DNA of 64,000 nucleotides. It comes from Vanilla planifolia. Taxonomy: Eukaryota > Streptophyta > Magnoliopsida > Asparagales > Orchidaceae. Location: NCBI GenBank assembly GCA_023846275.1, contig JAIUJO010000148.1:688001-752000 (forward strand). Reading direction: 5' to 3'. A program made the position numbers and the translations under genes. Of the stretch, positions 1 to 11,564 are shown in pieces (positions within the stretch are counted from its first letter, which is position 1; every line of letters begins with the position of its first letter). The notes under the pieces are model-generated. The model did no database searches. It had not been told where the DNA came from and saw only the letters and a list, made by a program, of their open reading frames with translations.

Positions 1-2455
1 TAGAGTAGGATAGAGCAGTATAGAGCAGAGTAAAGTAGAGTAGAGCAAAGCAGAGTAGAATAGAGCAAGGTTTAGCTAAGTTAAGCTAGCCTAGGCACGG
101 TTAGAGTAAAATAGAGTAGAATAGAGTAGAGTATAATAGAGTAGAGTAGATTATTGTATAGTATATTAGAGTAAAGTAGAGTAGAGTAGAGCTAGGTTAG
201 GCTAGGCTAAGCTAGGCTAGGCAAGGTAAGGTTAGGCTAGGCTAGAGTAAAGTAGAGTAGAGTAGAGTTGAGAAAACAAAGGTTTGGTAAGGCTAAGCTA
301 GGCTAGGCTAGGCAAGAGTAGAATAGAATAGAGCAGAACAGAGTAGAGTAGAGTTGAGCTAAGCAGAGTAGAGTAGAGTAGAGCAAGGTTAGGCTTGGCT
401 AAAGTAGAGTAGAGTAGAGTAGAGAAGAGTAGAATAGAGTAGAGTAGAGCTAGGTTAAGCTAAGCTAGGTTAGAGTAGAGTAGAGTGCAATAGAGTAGAA
501 TAGAGTATAGTATAGTGTAGTAGAGTAGAGTATAGTATAATAGAATAGAGTAGGGTAGAGTAGAGCCATGTTAGGTTAGGCTAGGCAAGGCTAGGTTTGG
601 CTAGGCTTGGTAATAGTAGGATAGAGTAGCATAGAATAGAGAAGAGTAGAGTAGAGTATAGTAAAGTAGAGTAGAGTTAGTTTAGGTTAGGCTAAGCTAG
701 GCTAGAGTAGAGCAGAGTAGAGTAGAGTAGAGTAGAGTTGAGTAAAGCAAAGCAGAGTAGAGCAAAGCTAGGCTAGGCTAGAGTATATTAAAGAAGAGTA
801 GAGATGAGTAGAGTAGAGTAGAGTAGGATAGAGTAGGATAGTGTGGAGTAGAGTGGGGCGATGTAGAGTAGAGTAGAGTAATGTTGAGTAGAGTAGAGTA
901 GAGTAGAGCTAGGTAAGGCTGGGCTAGAGTAGAGTAGAGTAGAGTTAAGTAAAGTAGAGTAGAGGAGAGCTAAGGTGAGGAGAGTAGATCAGAGAATAAT
1001 AGAGCAGAGTAGATCAAAGAATAACAGAGTAGAGTAGGGCTAGGTTAGACTTGGCTAGGCTAAGCTAAGTTAGAGTAGGCTGGGCTTTGTTAGGCTAGGC
1101 TAGGCCTGAGTAGAGTATAGTAGAGCACAGTAAAGTACAGTAGACTAGAGTAGAGTATTATAAAGGAGAGTGGAGTAGAGTAGAGTAGAGGATAGCAAAG
1201 AAGAATAAAGAAGAGTAGAGCAGAGTAAAGTAGAATAGAGTAAAGTAGAGAAGAGGAGACTAGAGTAGTGCAAAGCAGGGCAGCACAGAGTAGAAAATGA
1301 CAGAGTAGAGCTGAGTAGAACATAGATGAGCTAGTTAGATTTGGCTAGTTTATTCTAGGATAGAGTAGAGTAGAGTTGAGTAGAATAGAGTAGAGTAGAG
1401 TATAGTAGAGTATCGTAGAGCTAGGTTAGGTTAGGTTAAGTTAAGCTAAGATAGAGTATAATAGAGTAGAGAAAAGGAGAGTAGAGTAGAGTAGGGTATT
1501 ATAGAGTAGCATATAATAGAGTAGAGCTAGGTTAGGCGATGCTAGGCTAGGTTAGAGTAGAGTAGAGTGGAGTAGAGTAGAGCGTAGCTAGGCTAGGCTA
1601 GACTAAGCAAAGCTAGAGTAGAGTAGAGTAGAGTTGCATAGAGTAGAGTAAAGTAGAGCTCGATTAGGCTAGACTAGGCTAGAGTAGAGTAGAGTAGAGC
1701 AGAGTAGAGCAAAGTAGAGTGGAGTATAGCAGAGTAGAGAACAATGGAGTATAATAGACCAAAGTAGAGAAAAAAAGAGCAGAGCTGAGCTGAGTAGAGC
1801 CAAAAATTGCTTGGTTAGGCTAAGCTAGGCTAGGTCAAGCTACTTAGGCTAGAGTAGAGTAGAGTAGAGGTGAGTAGAGTAGTGTAGAGTTCAGTAGAGT
1901 AGAGTAAAGTGTAGTAGAGAAGAGTAGAGTAGAGTAGAGCTAAGTTAGGCTGGCTAGGCTAAGCTACATAAGGTTAGGCTATATGAGGCTTGCAAGTGTA
2001 GAGTAGAGTAAAGTAGATTAGAGTAGAGCTATGTTAAGTTAGGCTAGGCTAGGCACCGCTAAAGTAGAGAATAGTATAATATAGTAGAGTAGAGGAAAGT
2101 AGAGCAGAGCAGAGTAGAGCAAAGTAGAGCTAGGTTAGGCTATGCAAGGTTAAGCTAGGCTAGGCAATACTAGGTTAGGCTAGGCTAGAGTCGAGCATTG
2201 TATAGTAGAGTAGAGTAGAGTAGTGCTAGGTTTGGTTAGGTTAGGCAAGGCTACACTGGAGTAGATAGAGTAGAGTGGAGTTGAGTAGAGCAGAGTAGAG
2301 TAGACCAGAGTAGAGAGGAGGAGAGCAGAGCTATGTTAGGATTGGCTTGGCTATGTTAGGCTTAATTAGAGTAGAGTAAAATAGAGTTGAGCTAGATTAG
2401 GTAAGGCTAGGCTAGGATAGGTTAGAGTAGAGTAGAGTAGAGTAGAGTGGAGTGG

Positions 2456-2488
2456 AAGAGAGGAGAGGAGAGGAAAGGAAAGGAGAGC
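2456..2488 (+). repeat. GAGGA purine tract
   Basis: Five to six GAGGA-like units, with GAAAG variants at the right end, sit inside an A-block after a TGGAG-rich transition. Confidence 0.85.
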
Positions 2489-4295
2489 AGACCAGAGAAA
2501 AGGAGAGCAAAGTATAGTAGAGCAAGGTTAAACTAGGTCAGGTTAGGCTAGAGTAGAGTAGAGTAGAGTAGAGAAGCATAGAGTAGAGCTGAGCAAGACA
2601 GAGCTGAGCAAAGCAGAGTGGCGTAGAGTGGAGCAGAATAGAGCAGAATTGTATAGAGTTGAGGAGAGTAGAGTATAGAAGAGGAGAGCAGAAGAGAGCA
2701 GAGTAGAGAATAATTAAGAAGAGTTAAGCAGAGTGGAGTAGAGTAGCATTACATTAGGCCAGGCTAGAGTAGAATAGAGTAGAGAAGAGAAGATAATAAT
2801 AGAGTAGAGTAAAGCTAAGTTATGCTAGGCTTAGCTAAGCTAGGTTATAATAGGATTGAGTAGAGTAGAGTTGAGTAGAGTAGAGTAGAGTAGAGTAAAG
2901 TAAAGTAGAGTGGAGGAGAGTAGAGTAGAGTTGAGTAGAGCTAGGTTAGATTGGGCTATGTTAGGCTAGACTAGGATAGGCTAAGCTAGGATAGGCTAGG
3001 CTAGGGTAGAGTAGAGTGGGATATAGTTGCGTAGAGTAGAGTAAAGTAGAGTTAGGTTAGGGTAGGCTTGGCTAGGCTAGGCTAGGCATGGCTAGAGTAG
3101 AGTAGAGTAGAACATAGCAGAGGTAAGCAAAGCAGAGTATAGTAGAGGAAAGCAAAGCTAAGTTTGGCTAGGCTAAGGAAAGCTAGGCTAAGTTAGGTTA
3201 TGCTAGGCAAGGTTAGGTTAGAGTAGAGTAAAGTAAAGCAGAGTATAATAGAGCTAAGTTAGGCTAACCTAAGCTAGGCAAGGCAAGGCTAGGCTAAGCT
3301 AGAGTAGAGTAGAGCTATGTTAGGCTATGTTAGGCTATGTTAGGCCAGGTTATGCCAGAGTACAGAGCAGAGCAGAGCATAATAGAGTAGAGAAGAGTAC
3401 AGACAAGTAAAGAAGAGTATAGTAGAGCAGAGCAGAGTAGAGCAGAGAAAAGTTGAGTAGAGTAGGGCAGAGTAGTGTAGAGTAGAGTAAAGCTGATCAG
3501 AGTACAATAGAGCATAGTAGAGCAGAGCAGAGTAGAGTAGGATAGAGTTGGGTAGAGTAGAGTAGAATAGAATAGAGAAGAGAAGAGCATAGTAGAGTAG
3601 AGCAGATTAGAGCAGAGTAGAGCTAGGTTAGGCTAGGCTATGCTAGAGCAAAGTAGGGTAGTGTGGGAGTAGATAAGAGTATAGTAGAGTGGATTAGAGT
3701 TTAGTTAAGCTAGGCTAGGCTATGCTAGAGGAGAGTAGAGTAAGGTAGGGTAGAATAGAGTAGAGTAGAGTAGAGTAGTGTAGATAGATTACAGTAAAGT
3801 AGAGTAAGATAGAGTATAGCAGAATAGATAAATTAGAGGTGAGGAAAGGAGAGTTTAGCAGAGTAGTGTAGAGTAAAAGTTAGGAGTAGAGTAAATTAAA
3901 GCAGAATAGAGTAGAATAGAGTAGAGCAATACGAAGTAAAGCATATTAGAGTAGAAAAAAGTAGAGTAGAGCTGAGCTAGATTAAGTTAGGCTAGGCAAG
4001 GCTAGGTTAGGCCATGATAGAGTAGATTAGAAGAGAGTAGAGTAGAGTAGTGGTTAGTAGAATGGAGTAGAGTAGAGCTAGGTTAAGTTTGACTAAGCTA
4101 AGGTGGGCTATGCTTGGGTAGGCTAGGTTAGGTTAGTGTAGAGTAAAGTAGATTAAAGGAGAGTAGAGCTAGAATTGGCTATGCTAGAGAAGAGTAAAGT
4201 AGAGTAGAGTACAATATAATGGAGTAGAGTATAATAGATTTTAATAAAGTAGAGTAGAGTGGAGTAGAGTAGAGTATAACAAGGGATAATAGAGT

Positions 4296-4352
4296 AGAGG
4301 AGAGGAGAGGAAAGGGGAGTAGAGTAGAGGAGTGGAGAGGAGAGAAGAAGAG
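4296..4352 (+). repeat. Interrupted GAGGA purine tract
   Basis: GAGGA units at 4296-4318 and again at 4328-4352 flank a short TAGAG segment. The tract lies in a B-free A stretch of about 326 bp (4184-4509). Confidence 0.85.
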
Positions 4353-7246
4353 AGTAGAGAAGAGTAGAATAGAGCACAATAGAGCAGAGAAAAGTAGAGC
4401 AGGGTAGAGTAGAGTATTGTAGAGTAGAGTTGAGTAGAGTGCAGTAGAGTAGAGCAGAGAAAAGTAGAGTAGAGTAGAGCAGAGCAAAGTAGAGTAGAGT
4501 ATAGCAAAGTTATGCTAGAGTAGAGTATAGTAGAGCTAGTTAAGCTAGGTTAGAGTAGAGTAGAATAGAGTAGTGTAGAGTAGAGAAGAGTATGGAGAGT
4601 AGAGTAGAGCTAGGTTAGGTTGGGCTAAGCTAGGCTACGTTAGGCTATGCTTGGCTAGGGTAGGCTAGGCTAGGCTAGACTAGAGTAGAGTACAGTAAAG
4701 TAGAGTCGAGTAGAGTATAGTAGAGTTGAGTATAGTAGAGCTAGGTTAGGCTAAGCTAGGCTAGAGTAGAGTGGAATACAGTAGAGTAGAGTAGAGCAAA
4801 GCATGGAAGGGTAAAGCAGAGCAGAGTAGAGTGCAGTAGAGTAGAGCAGAGCAAAGTTAGGCAAGGTTAGGCTAGGCTAGGCTAGAGTAGAGTAGAGAAG
4901 ACTGGAGTAGAGTAGAGTAGAGTAGAACTTTGTCAGGCAAGGCTATGTTAAGTTAGAATGGAGTTGAGTAGAGTAGAATAGAGTAGAGTAGAGTAGAGTA
5001 TAATGGAGTAGAATAGAGTAGTACTTGGTTAGGCTAGGTTAGAGAAAAATAGAGTAAAGTAGAGCAAAGTAGATTACAATAGAGTAGAGTAGAGTAGAGC
5101 TAGGTTAGGTTAGGCTAGGCTTGGCAAAGCTAGGAAAGGCTGGGTTAGGCTAGGCTAGAGTATAGTGGAGGAAGGTCAGGTTAGGCGAGGCAAGTCTAGA
5201 GAACAGTAGAATAGAGCAGAGTAAAGTAAAGCAGAGTAGAGCAGAGTAGAGTTAGATAAGGCTAAGCTAGGCTAGAGTGGGGTAGAGTAGAGAAGAGCTA
5301 AGTTAGGATAAGCTATGCTAGGCTAGGTTAGAGTAGAGTAAGTTGAGTAGAGTATAGCACGATGAAGTATAGTAGAGTATATTAGAGTAGAGTAGAATAG
5401 AGCTTGGTAGGCGAGGCTATGCTAAGTTAGGTTAGGCTAGGTTATGCTAAGCAAGGCTAGAGTAGAGTAAAGTGGAGTAGCGTAGAGTAGAGAAGTGTAT
5501 AGTAGAGTAGAGTAGAGTAGAGCTAGGTTAGGTTAGCCTAGAGCAGAATAAAGTAGAGTAGAGCAGAGTATGGTTGAGCAGAGTAGTGAAGGGCATAGTA
5601 GAGTAAAGCTAGGTTAGGGTAGGTAAGGATAGGCTAGGTTGGGCTAGGTGAAGCTAGGCTAAGGCTAGGCTAGGCAAGAGTAGAGTAGAGAAGAGCAGAG
5701 CTAAGTTAGTCTAGGCTAGGCTAGGTCAAGTTAGTGAAGAGTTGAATAGAATAGTGTAGAGTAGAGTAGTGATAGGTTAGGCTAGGCTATGTTAAAGTCT
5801 AGTAGAGTAGAGTAGAGTAGAGTATAGTGGAGTAGAGTTGAGCTAGGTTAGGCTAGGCTAAGCTACGATAGGCTAAGCAATGCTAGGCTAGAGTAGAGTA
5901 GAGTAGAGTAAGTGTAGGTTAGACCTTGGTTGAGCCAGGCTAGGCTAGAGTAAAGTAGAGCAGAGTAGAGTAGAGCAAAGAACCACAGAGTAGAGTAGAG
6001 TAGAACAGAGAAGAGTAGAACAGAGAAAGTAGAGCTAAGAAGAGCAGAGCAGGGCTTAGAAAAGCTCAGTTAGGTTAGGCTAAGTTAGGGTAGAGTAGAG
6101 TAGAGTAGAATAGAGTAGAATACAGGAGAGTAAAGTAGAGTAGAGTTGAGTTGAGTAAAGTAAAGAGGGGTAGAGTAAAGTATAGTAGAGTAGAGTAGAT
6201 CTAGGTTAAGCTCGGCTAGGCTAGGCCAGGCCAGGATAGGGTAGGCTAGGTTATGCTATGCTCGAGTAGAGTAGAGTATAGTAGCGTAGAGTAGAGTTGA
6301 CTTGAGCTAGTTTAGGTTAGGCTAGGCTTGGCTAAAGTAGAGTAAAGTAGAGCAGAGTAGTTTGGAGTAGAGCAAAGAAGAGTAAAGCAAAGCAGTGAAA
6401 AGCATAGTAGAGCAAAGCTGAGTAGAGAAGAGTATAGTAGAGTATAGCTAGGTTAGGCTATGCTCGATTAGGCTAGGCTAGGTTAAGCTAGGCTAGAGTT
6501 GAGTAAAGTAGAGTTGGGTGGAGTAGAGCTAAGTTAGGTTAGGCTTGGCTAGGGTAGGCTAGGCTAGAGTAAAATAGACTAGAGTAGACTAAAGTAGAGC
6601 AGAGTAAAGAAGAGTAGAGTAGAACAGAGTAGAGCAGAGTAGAGCAGAGTAGAATATTGCAAAGCATGCCTGAGTAGAGTATAGTAGAGTAGAGCTGTGT
6701 TAGACTAAGCCTGGTTATAATAGAGTAGTGTAAAGTAGAGTACAACAAAGTACAGTAGAGTAGAGGTTGGTTAGGCTAGGCTAGACTATGCTCAGCTAAA
6801 CTAGGCAAGAGTAGAATAGAGGATAGCAGAGCAAAGGTGAGCTCAGCATAGAAGAGCATAGTATAACAGAGCAAAATAGAGTGGAGCTTAGCAGAGTAGA
6901 GTAGAGTAGAGTAGAGCTAGGCTAGGCTAGGATATAATAGAGTAAAGTAGAGCTAAGTTAGGCTATGCTATGTAAGGCAAGCTTAGAGTAGAGTAGAGTA
7001 GAGTGGAGTAGTAGGGAGTAAAGTGTAGTAAAGCTTGGTTTGGTTAGGTTAGGCTAGGTTGGGCTAGTCTAGGTTAGGCCAGAGTAGAATAGAGTAAAGT
7101 AGTGCTGAGTAGACAAGAATATAGTAGAGCAGAGTAGAGCAGAGCAAAGGTAGGTTAGGCTAGGCTAGAGTAAGGTAGAGTAGAGTAGAGAATAGTAGAG
7201 CTAGGATAGGCTAGGTTAGATTAGATCACAGTAGTGTAGAGTAGTG

Positions 7247-7480
7247 TTATACCCGGTAAAATATTATAGGTTTAATCTTCAATAATTCAATTGTGGCTTA
7301 GATGATTTCAGATCGACAGTAGGATGAGCCAGGAGCTCAATTGGAGGCTATTGGAATTTCTGAAATTTGCTGGGGATTTTTCGGAGCACCGAGATTTTTA
7401 AAAAAAAAAAAAAAAACGAAATTTGGATTTTTATTTTCTTTTTTACCGTACATTATTGTAGAGTACTGTAGATTAAATAC
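7247..7480. other. Complex non-satellite insert of about 234 bp with an A17 run
   Basis: Ordinary-looking sequence begins at TTATACCCGG directly after an array unit and ends before a GAGGA tract. A run of 17 A lies at 7400-7416. CGGTAAAA at 7254-7261 has its inverse TTTTACCG at 7441-7448, a weak inverted pair near the two ends that might be the remnant of terminal inverted repeats of a small non-autonomous DNA element. The right part holds TACCGTA and AGTACTGTAG, words I associate with Caenorhabditis intergenic repeats. That association is from memory and unverified. A plus-strand open frame starting at 7341 runs through the A-run and into GAGGA repeats; its composition (poly-Lys, then Gly-Glu-Glu-Arg-Arg) argues strongly against a real protein. 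The insert could be a MITE-like element or a captured scrap of flanking DNA. Confidence 0.75.
7254..7448. repeat. Possible short inverted repeat pair flanking the 7.2-kb insert
   Basis: CGGTAAAA at 7254-7261 is matched in inverse by TTTTACCG at 7441-7448, 179 bp apart. Only 8 bp match perfectly, and the A/T-rich half of the match is easy to obtain by chance. No clear target-site duplication is visible outside the pair. Confidence 0.25.
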
Positions 7481-7559
7481 GAGAGGAGAGGAGAGGAGAG
7501 TACAATGGAGAGGAGAGGAGAGGAGAGTACAAAGGAGAGGAGAGGAGAGGAGAGGAGAG
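7481..7559 (+). repeat. Three GAGGA tracts separated by TACAA spacers
   Basis: The right edge of the complex insert passes directly into GAGGA pentamers. Two TACAA-type spacers, starting at 7501 and 7528, divide the run into three tracts (about 7481-7500, 7507-7527 and 7534-7559), giving a 27-bp secondary period. The tracts are almost pure purine on the plus strand. The run then grades into CAAAG/TAGAG units. The GAGGA unit differs from the A unit by T to G at its first base plus a phase shift, so it may be a homogenised variant of A. Confidence 0.9.
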
Positions 7560-8497
7560 CAAAGCATAGTAGAGCCAAGAAGAGCATTGTAGAGTAGAGC
7601 ATAGTGGAGTAAAAAAGAGCAAAGCAGAGAAAAGTATAACAGAGCTGAGGACAGCATAGTTAGGCTAGGCTAGGGTAGAGTAGAGTTGAGTAGGAGAGAG
7701 TAGAGTATAGTAGAGTAGAGGATAGCAGAGCCTGGTGAAGCGAGGCTTGGCTAGCTAGAGTACAGTGGAGTAGAGTAGAATATAATAGAGTAGAATCGAG
7801 TAGAGTATAATATAGTAGAGTAGAGTAGAACTAGGTTAGGCTAGGCTATGCTAAGCTTGCCAAGAGTAGAATTGAGTATCATAGAGAAGAGTAGAGTATA
7901 ATAGAGCTTGGTAGGGCTAGGCTAGTCCAGGTTAGGGTTGGCTAGAGTAGAGTACAGTAGAACAGAATAGAGCAAAGCAGAGTAGAGAAGAGCATAATAG
8001 AGTAGAATAGGAGATAACAAAGTAGAGCAAAGTAAAGTAGAGGAGAGCAAACAAAAGCATAGTGGAGCAAGGCTAGTTTAAGATATACTAGGCTACACTA
8101 GGTTATAGTACAGTAGTGTAGAGTAGAGTAGGGTAGAGGGCAGAGTAGAGTAGAGTATAATAAAGTAGAGGAAGGTTAGGCTAGGCTATGCTATTAGGCT
8201 AAGATGGAGTATGTTAGAGTAGAGTAAGGCTAGGCTTGGCTAGGTTAGGCTAAGTTAGGTTAGGCAAGAGTAGAGTAGAGTAGACAAGAGCAGAGCATAG
8301 CATAGCAGAGCAGAGTTGAGTAGAGCAGAGCAAAATAGAGTAGAGTGGAGTAGAGCTGGGTTAGGCGAGGTTAAGCGAGGCTAGGCTACGGTACAGTAGA
8401 GTAGAGTAGAGCTAAGTTAGGCTAGGCTAGGCTAAGCCAGTTTAAAGTAGAGTAGAGTGGAGTAGAGGATAGTAGAGTAGAGTAGAGCTAGGTAAGG

Positions 8498-8512
8498 TTA
8501 GGTTAGGTTAGG
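8498..8512 (+). repeat. B-block containing (TTAGG)3
   Basis: Three perfect TTAGG units are followed by C, giving TTAGGC at the end. The block continues into GGCTATGCTAGGCTAGG. This shows the TAGGT variant amplified at the start of a B-block, as at 48909. Confidence 0.88.
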
Positions 8513-8955
8513 CTATGCTAGGCTAGGTTAGGCTAGGCAAGGTTAGAGTAGAGTACAGTAAAACAGAGTAGAGTAGAGCTAGGTTAGGCTAGGCTAGGTT
8601 ATAATACAATAGAGTAGAAAAAGAGTATAACAGAGTTGAGTAGAGTAGAGTAGAGCAAAGTAGAGTATAATTGAGTAGAGTAGAGTAGAGCAGAGCAGAG
8701 CTGGGCTAGGCTAGTTTAGGCAAGGGTAGGATAAAGTAGAGTAGAGAAGAGTAGAGCTAGGATAGGCTAGGGTAGAGTAGAGTAGATTAGAGTTGAGTAT
8801 AGTAGAGCTAGGTTACGCTAGGCTAGGGTAGGCTAGGCTTGGCTAAGCTAGGCTAGAGGAAACTAGAGTTGTATATGTAGAGTAGAGTAGAGTAGAGCAG
8901 ATGAGAGTGAAGGAGAGTAGAGTAGTGGAGAGTAGAGCAGAGTAGAGTAGAGTAG

Positions 8956-8977
8956 TGGAGAGGAGAGGAGAGGAGAG
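8956..8977 (+). repeat. GAGGA purine tract
   Basis: Four GAGGA units follow TAGTGGAG inside a long A-block. A weaker TAGTGGAG lies about 25 bp upstream. Confidence 0.85.
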
Positions 8978-10696
8978 CAGAGTAGAGCATAGCAGAGTAG
9001 AGTAAAGTAGAATAGACCAGAGTAGAGAAGAGAATAGCATAGCAGAGTAGAGAAGAGTAGAGCAGTGCAAAGCCAGGTAAGGCTAAGCTAAGCTAGGCTA
9101 GAGTTAAATAGTATAGAGTAGAGTAGAGTAGAGTAGAGTAGATTAGGGTAGATCAAGATTATGCTAGGCTAGGCTAGCTTATGTAGTAGAGTAGAATATA
9201 GTATAGTAGAGTTAGGTTAGGTAAGGCTAGGTTAGGCTAGGTTTGGTTATGCTCGAGCAAAGTATAGTAGAGTAGAGCTAGCTTAGGCTTGGCTAAGCTA
9301 GAGTATAGTAGAGCACAATATAGTAGAGTAGAGTAGAGTAGAGCACATTAGAGTAGAGCATAGTAGAGTAGTGCAACCAAGAGTAGAGTTGAGAAAAGAT
9401 GAGCAGAGTTGAGCAAAGTAGAGTAGAAAAGAGCATAACAGCAAAGAGTAGAGCTAGGTTAGGCCAGGCTAAGCTAGGTTAAATTAAAGTAGAGCAGAGC
9501 TAAGTTAGTTTAGGCTAGGCTTGTTAGGTTAGAGTAGATTAGGATAAAGTAGAGTAGAGTACAGTATAATACAGTAGAGATATTTTAGGCTAGGTTAGCC
9601 TAGGCTAGGTTAGACTACAATAGAGTGGTGTTGAGTAGAGTAGAGGAGAGTAAAGGAGAGCAAAAAGAGTAGAGCAAAGTAGAGCAGAGTAAAGTAGAGA
9701 AGAGTAGAGTAGAGTATAGTAGGGAAAAGTAGAGCGAAGAAGAGCAAAGCAGAGTAGACTAGAGAAGAGCTTGGTTACTCTAGGATAGGCTAGGCTAGGA
9801 TAGAGTATGGAAGAATAAAGTAGAGCTTGGTTTTGCAAGGCTAGGCTGGGCTAGTTTTAGGTGGAGTAGAGTGGAATAGAGTAGAGTAGAGTAAAGTAGA
9901 GCATAGTAGAGCTAGGTTAAGCTAAGCTTGGCTAAGCTAGGGTAAGCTAGGCTAGGCAAGGCTATAGTAGAGTAGAGTAGAGTAGAGTATAGTAGAGTAG
10001 AGCTCAATTAGGCTAGGCTAAGCTAAGCTAGGCTAGAGTATAGTATAACAGAGTAGAATAGAGTAGAGTTGAGTGGAGCAAAGTAGAGTAGAGTAGAGTA
10101 GAGGAGATCAAAGCAGAGTAGAGTTAGGTTAGGCTTAGCTAGGCTAGGCTAGGCTAGGTTAGAGTAGAGTATAGTAGAGTAGATTATAGTATATTAGAGT
10201 AGAGTAAAGTAGAGTTAAGCCAGGTTAGCCTAAGCTAAGCAAGGCTATGCTAGGCTAGCATATGTTAGGCTAGGCTAGAGTAGAGTAGAGTAGAGAATAA
10301 TAGTTTAGAATAGTGTAGAATAGAGTAGAGCAGAGCAAAGCAGAGCAGAGTAGAGTAGAGTAGAGCAACATTGAGCAGAGCAGACTGAAGTCGAGTGGAG
10401 CAAAGTAGAGTAGAGCAAAGTATAGAATAGTAAAGCAAGGTTAGGCTATGCTAGGCTAGGCTAGGGTGAAGCACAGTAGAGTATAGTGGAGTAGTGTAGA
10501 GTAAAGCTAGTTTAGGCTAGGCTAGGCTAGACTAGGGGTGGTTAGGTTAGGTTAGAGTAGAGTAGAGTAGAATGGAGTAGAGAAGGATAGAGTAGAGTAG
10601 AGTAGAGCTAAGTTAGGTTAGGTTAGGCTATGCTAGGATAAGGTTGGCTAGCCAAGGCTAGAGTAGAGTATAGTAGAGCTAGGTTAGGTTAGGCTA

Positions 10697-11130
10697 GGTT
10701 GGAGTACAGTGGAGCAGAGTTGAGTAGAGTAGAGAAGAGTAGAGTAGAGCAGAGTAGGTTAGAGTAGAGTAGAGTGGAGTAGAGCATAACAGTGAAGAGT
10801 AGAGTAGAGTAAAGATGGGCAAAGAAGAGAATAGTTGGGCTAGGTTAGGTTAGGATAGGCTATGTTAGGCTAGGCTTGGCTAGGCTAGTCTTGAGTACAG
10901 TAGAGTAAGGTATTAAAGAGTAGAGTATAGTGAAGTAGATCTAGGTTAGGCTAGGATAGGCTAGGCTAAACAAGGCTAGAGTAGACTACAGTAGAGTAAA
11001 GTAGAGTTGTACAGAGTAGAGCAAAGCAAAGAAAAATAGAGTAGAGTAGAGCAGAGCTAGGTTAAGCTAGGCTAGGTTAAAGAAGAGTAGAGTAGAGCTA
11101 GGTTAAGCTAGGATAGGTTAGGCCAAGCTA
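10697..11130 (+). repeat. 434-bp tandem duplication, copy 1
   Basis: The segment starts at GGTTGGAGTACAG and ends in GGCCAAGCTA. It contains several A and B blocks, including off-consensus landmarks such as ATGGGCAAAGAAG, GGTATTAAAGAG and GTTGTACAGAG that recur in the same order 434 bp downstream. The shared rare variants, not the pentamers, establish the duplication. Confidence 0.95.
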
Positions 11131-11564
11131 GGTTGGAGTACAGAAGAGCAGAGTTGAGTAGAGTAGAGAAGAGTAGAGTAGAGCAGAGTAGGTTAGAGTA
11201 GAGTAGAGTGGAGTAGAGCATAACAGTGAAGAGTAGAGTAGAGTAAAGATGGGCAAAGAAGAGAATAGTTGGGCTAGGTTAGGTTAGGATAGGCTATGTT
11301 AGGCTAGGCTTGGCTAGGCTAGTCTTGAGTATAGTAGAGTAAGGTATTAAAGAGTAGAGTATAGTGAAGTAGATCTAGGTTAGGCTAGGATAGGCTAGGC
11401 TAAACAAGGCTAGAGTAGACTACAGTAGAGTAAAGTAGAGTTGTACAGAGTAGAGCAAAGCAAAGAAAAGTAGAGTAGAGTATAGCAGAGCTAGGTTAAG
11501 CTAGGCTAGGTTAAAGAAGAGTAGAGCAGAGCTAGGTAAAGCTAGGATAGGTTAGGCCAAGCTA
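11131..11564 (+). repeat. 434-bp tandem duplication, copy 2
   Basis: This follows copy 1 without a gap and repeats its landmarks at a constant offset of 434 bp, with no net indel. I count about seven substitutions by eye (for example CAGTGGAG becomes CAGAAGAG near the start, and GAGTACAG becomes GAGTATAG in the middle), so identity is about 98%. Most of the array differs far more between neighbouring cycles, so this duplication is recent. Confidence 0.95.

Larger units (their letters stand above)
1..7246 (+). repeat. Two-pentamer satellite array, left segment (A = TAGAG, B = TAGGC)
   Basis: This stretch is built from degenerate TAGAG units interrupted by blocks of TAGGC-like units, all in the same orientation. 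In the first kilobase, B-blocks lie near 63-105, 189-245, 280-312, 384-400, 445-475, 565-610, 678-705, 768-782 and 907-925, so one A/B cycle averages roughly 100 bp but is irregular. Common A variants are CAGAG, TAAAG, TATAG, TAGAA, TGGAG and TACAG, as expected from point mutation of TAGAG. B variants include TAGGT, TAAGC, AAGGC, TTGGC and TATGC. The 5-bp register is well kept inside blocks, so small indels look less common than substitutions. Apart from the GAGGA tracts listed separately I see no gene, RNA or transposon here. The array is cut by the window start. Confidence 0.95.

Noticed and set aside
7400-7416. A17 run as the tail of a retroposed transcript
   Set aside because: About 64 bp of further non-array sequence follows it before the array resumes, and no target-site duplication is visible, so it is not at the end of the insert.
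7341-7592. Plus-strand open frame of 83 codons across the complex insert
   Set aside because: It is the only sizeable plus-strand frame, but it runs through an A17 tract (poly-Lys) and ends in GAGGA-encoded Gly-Glu-Glu-Arg-Arg repeats. It is open only because the insert and GAGGA lack TAG in this frame.
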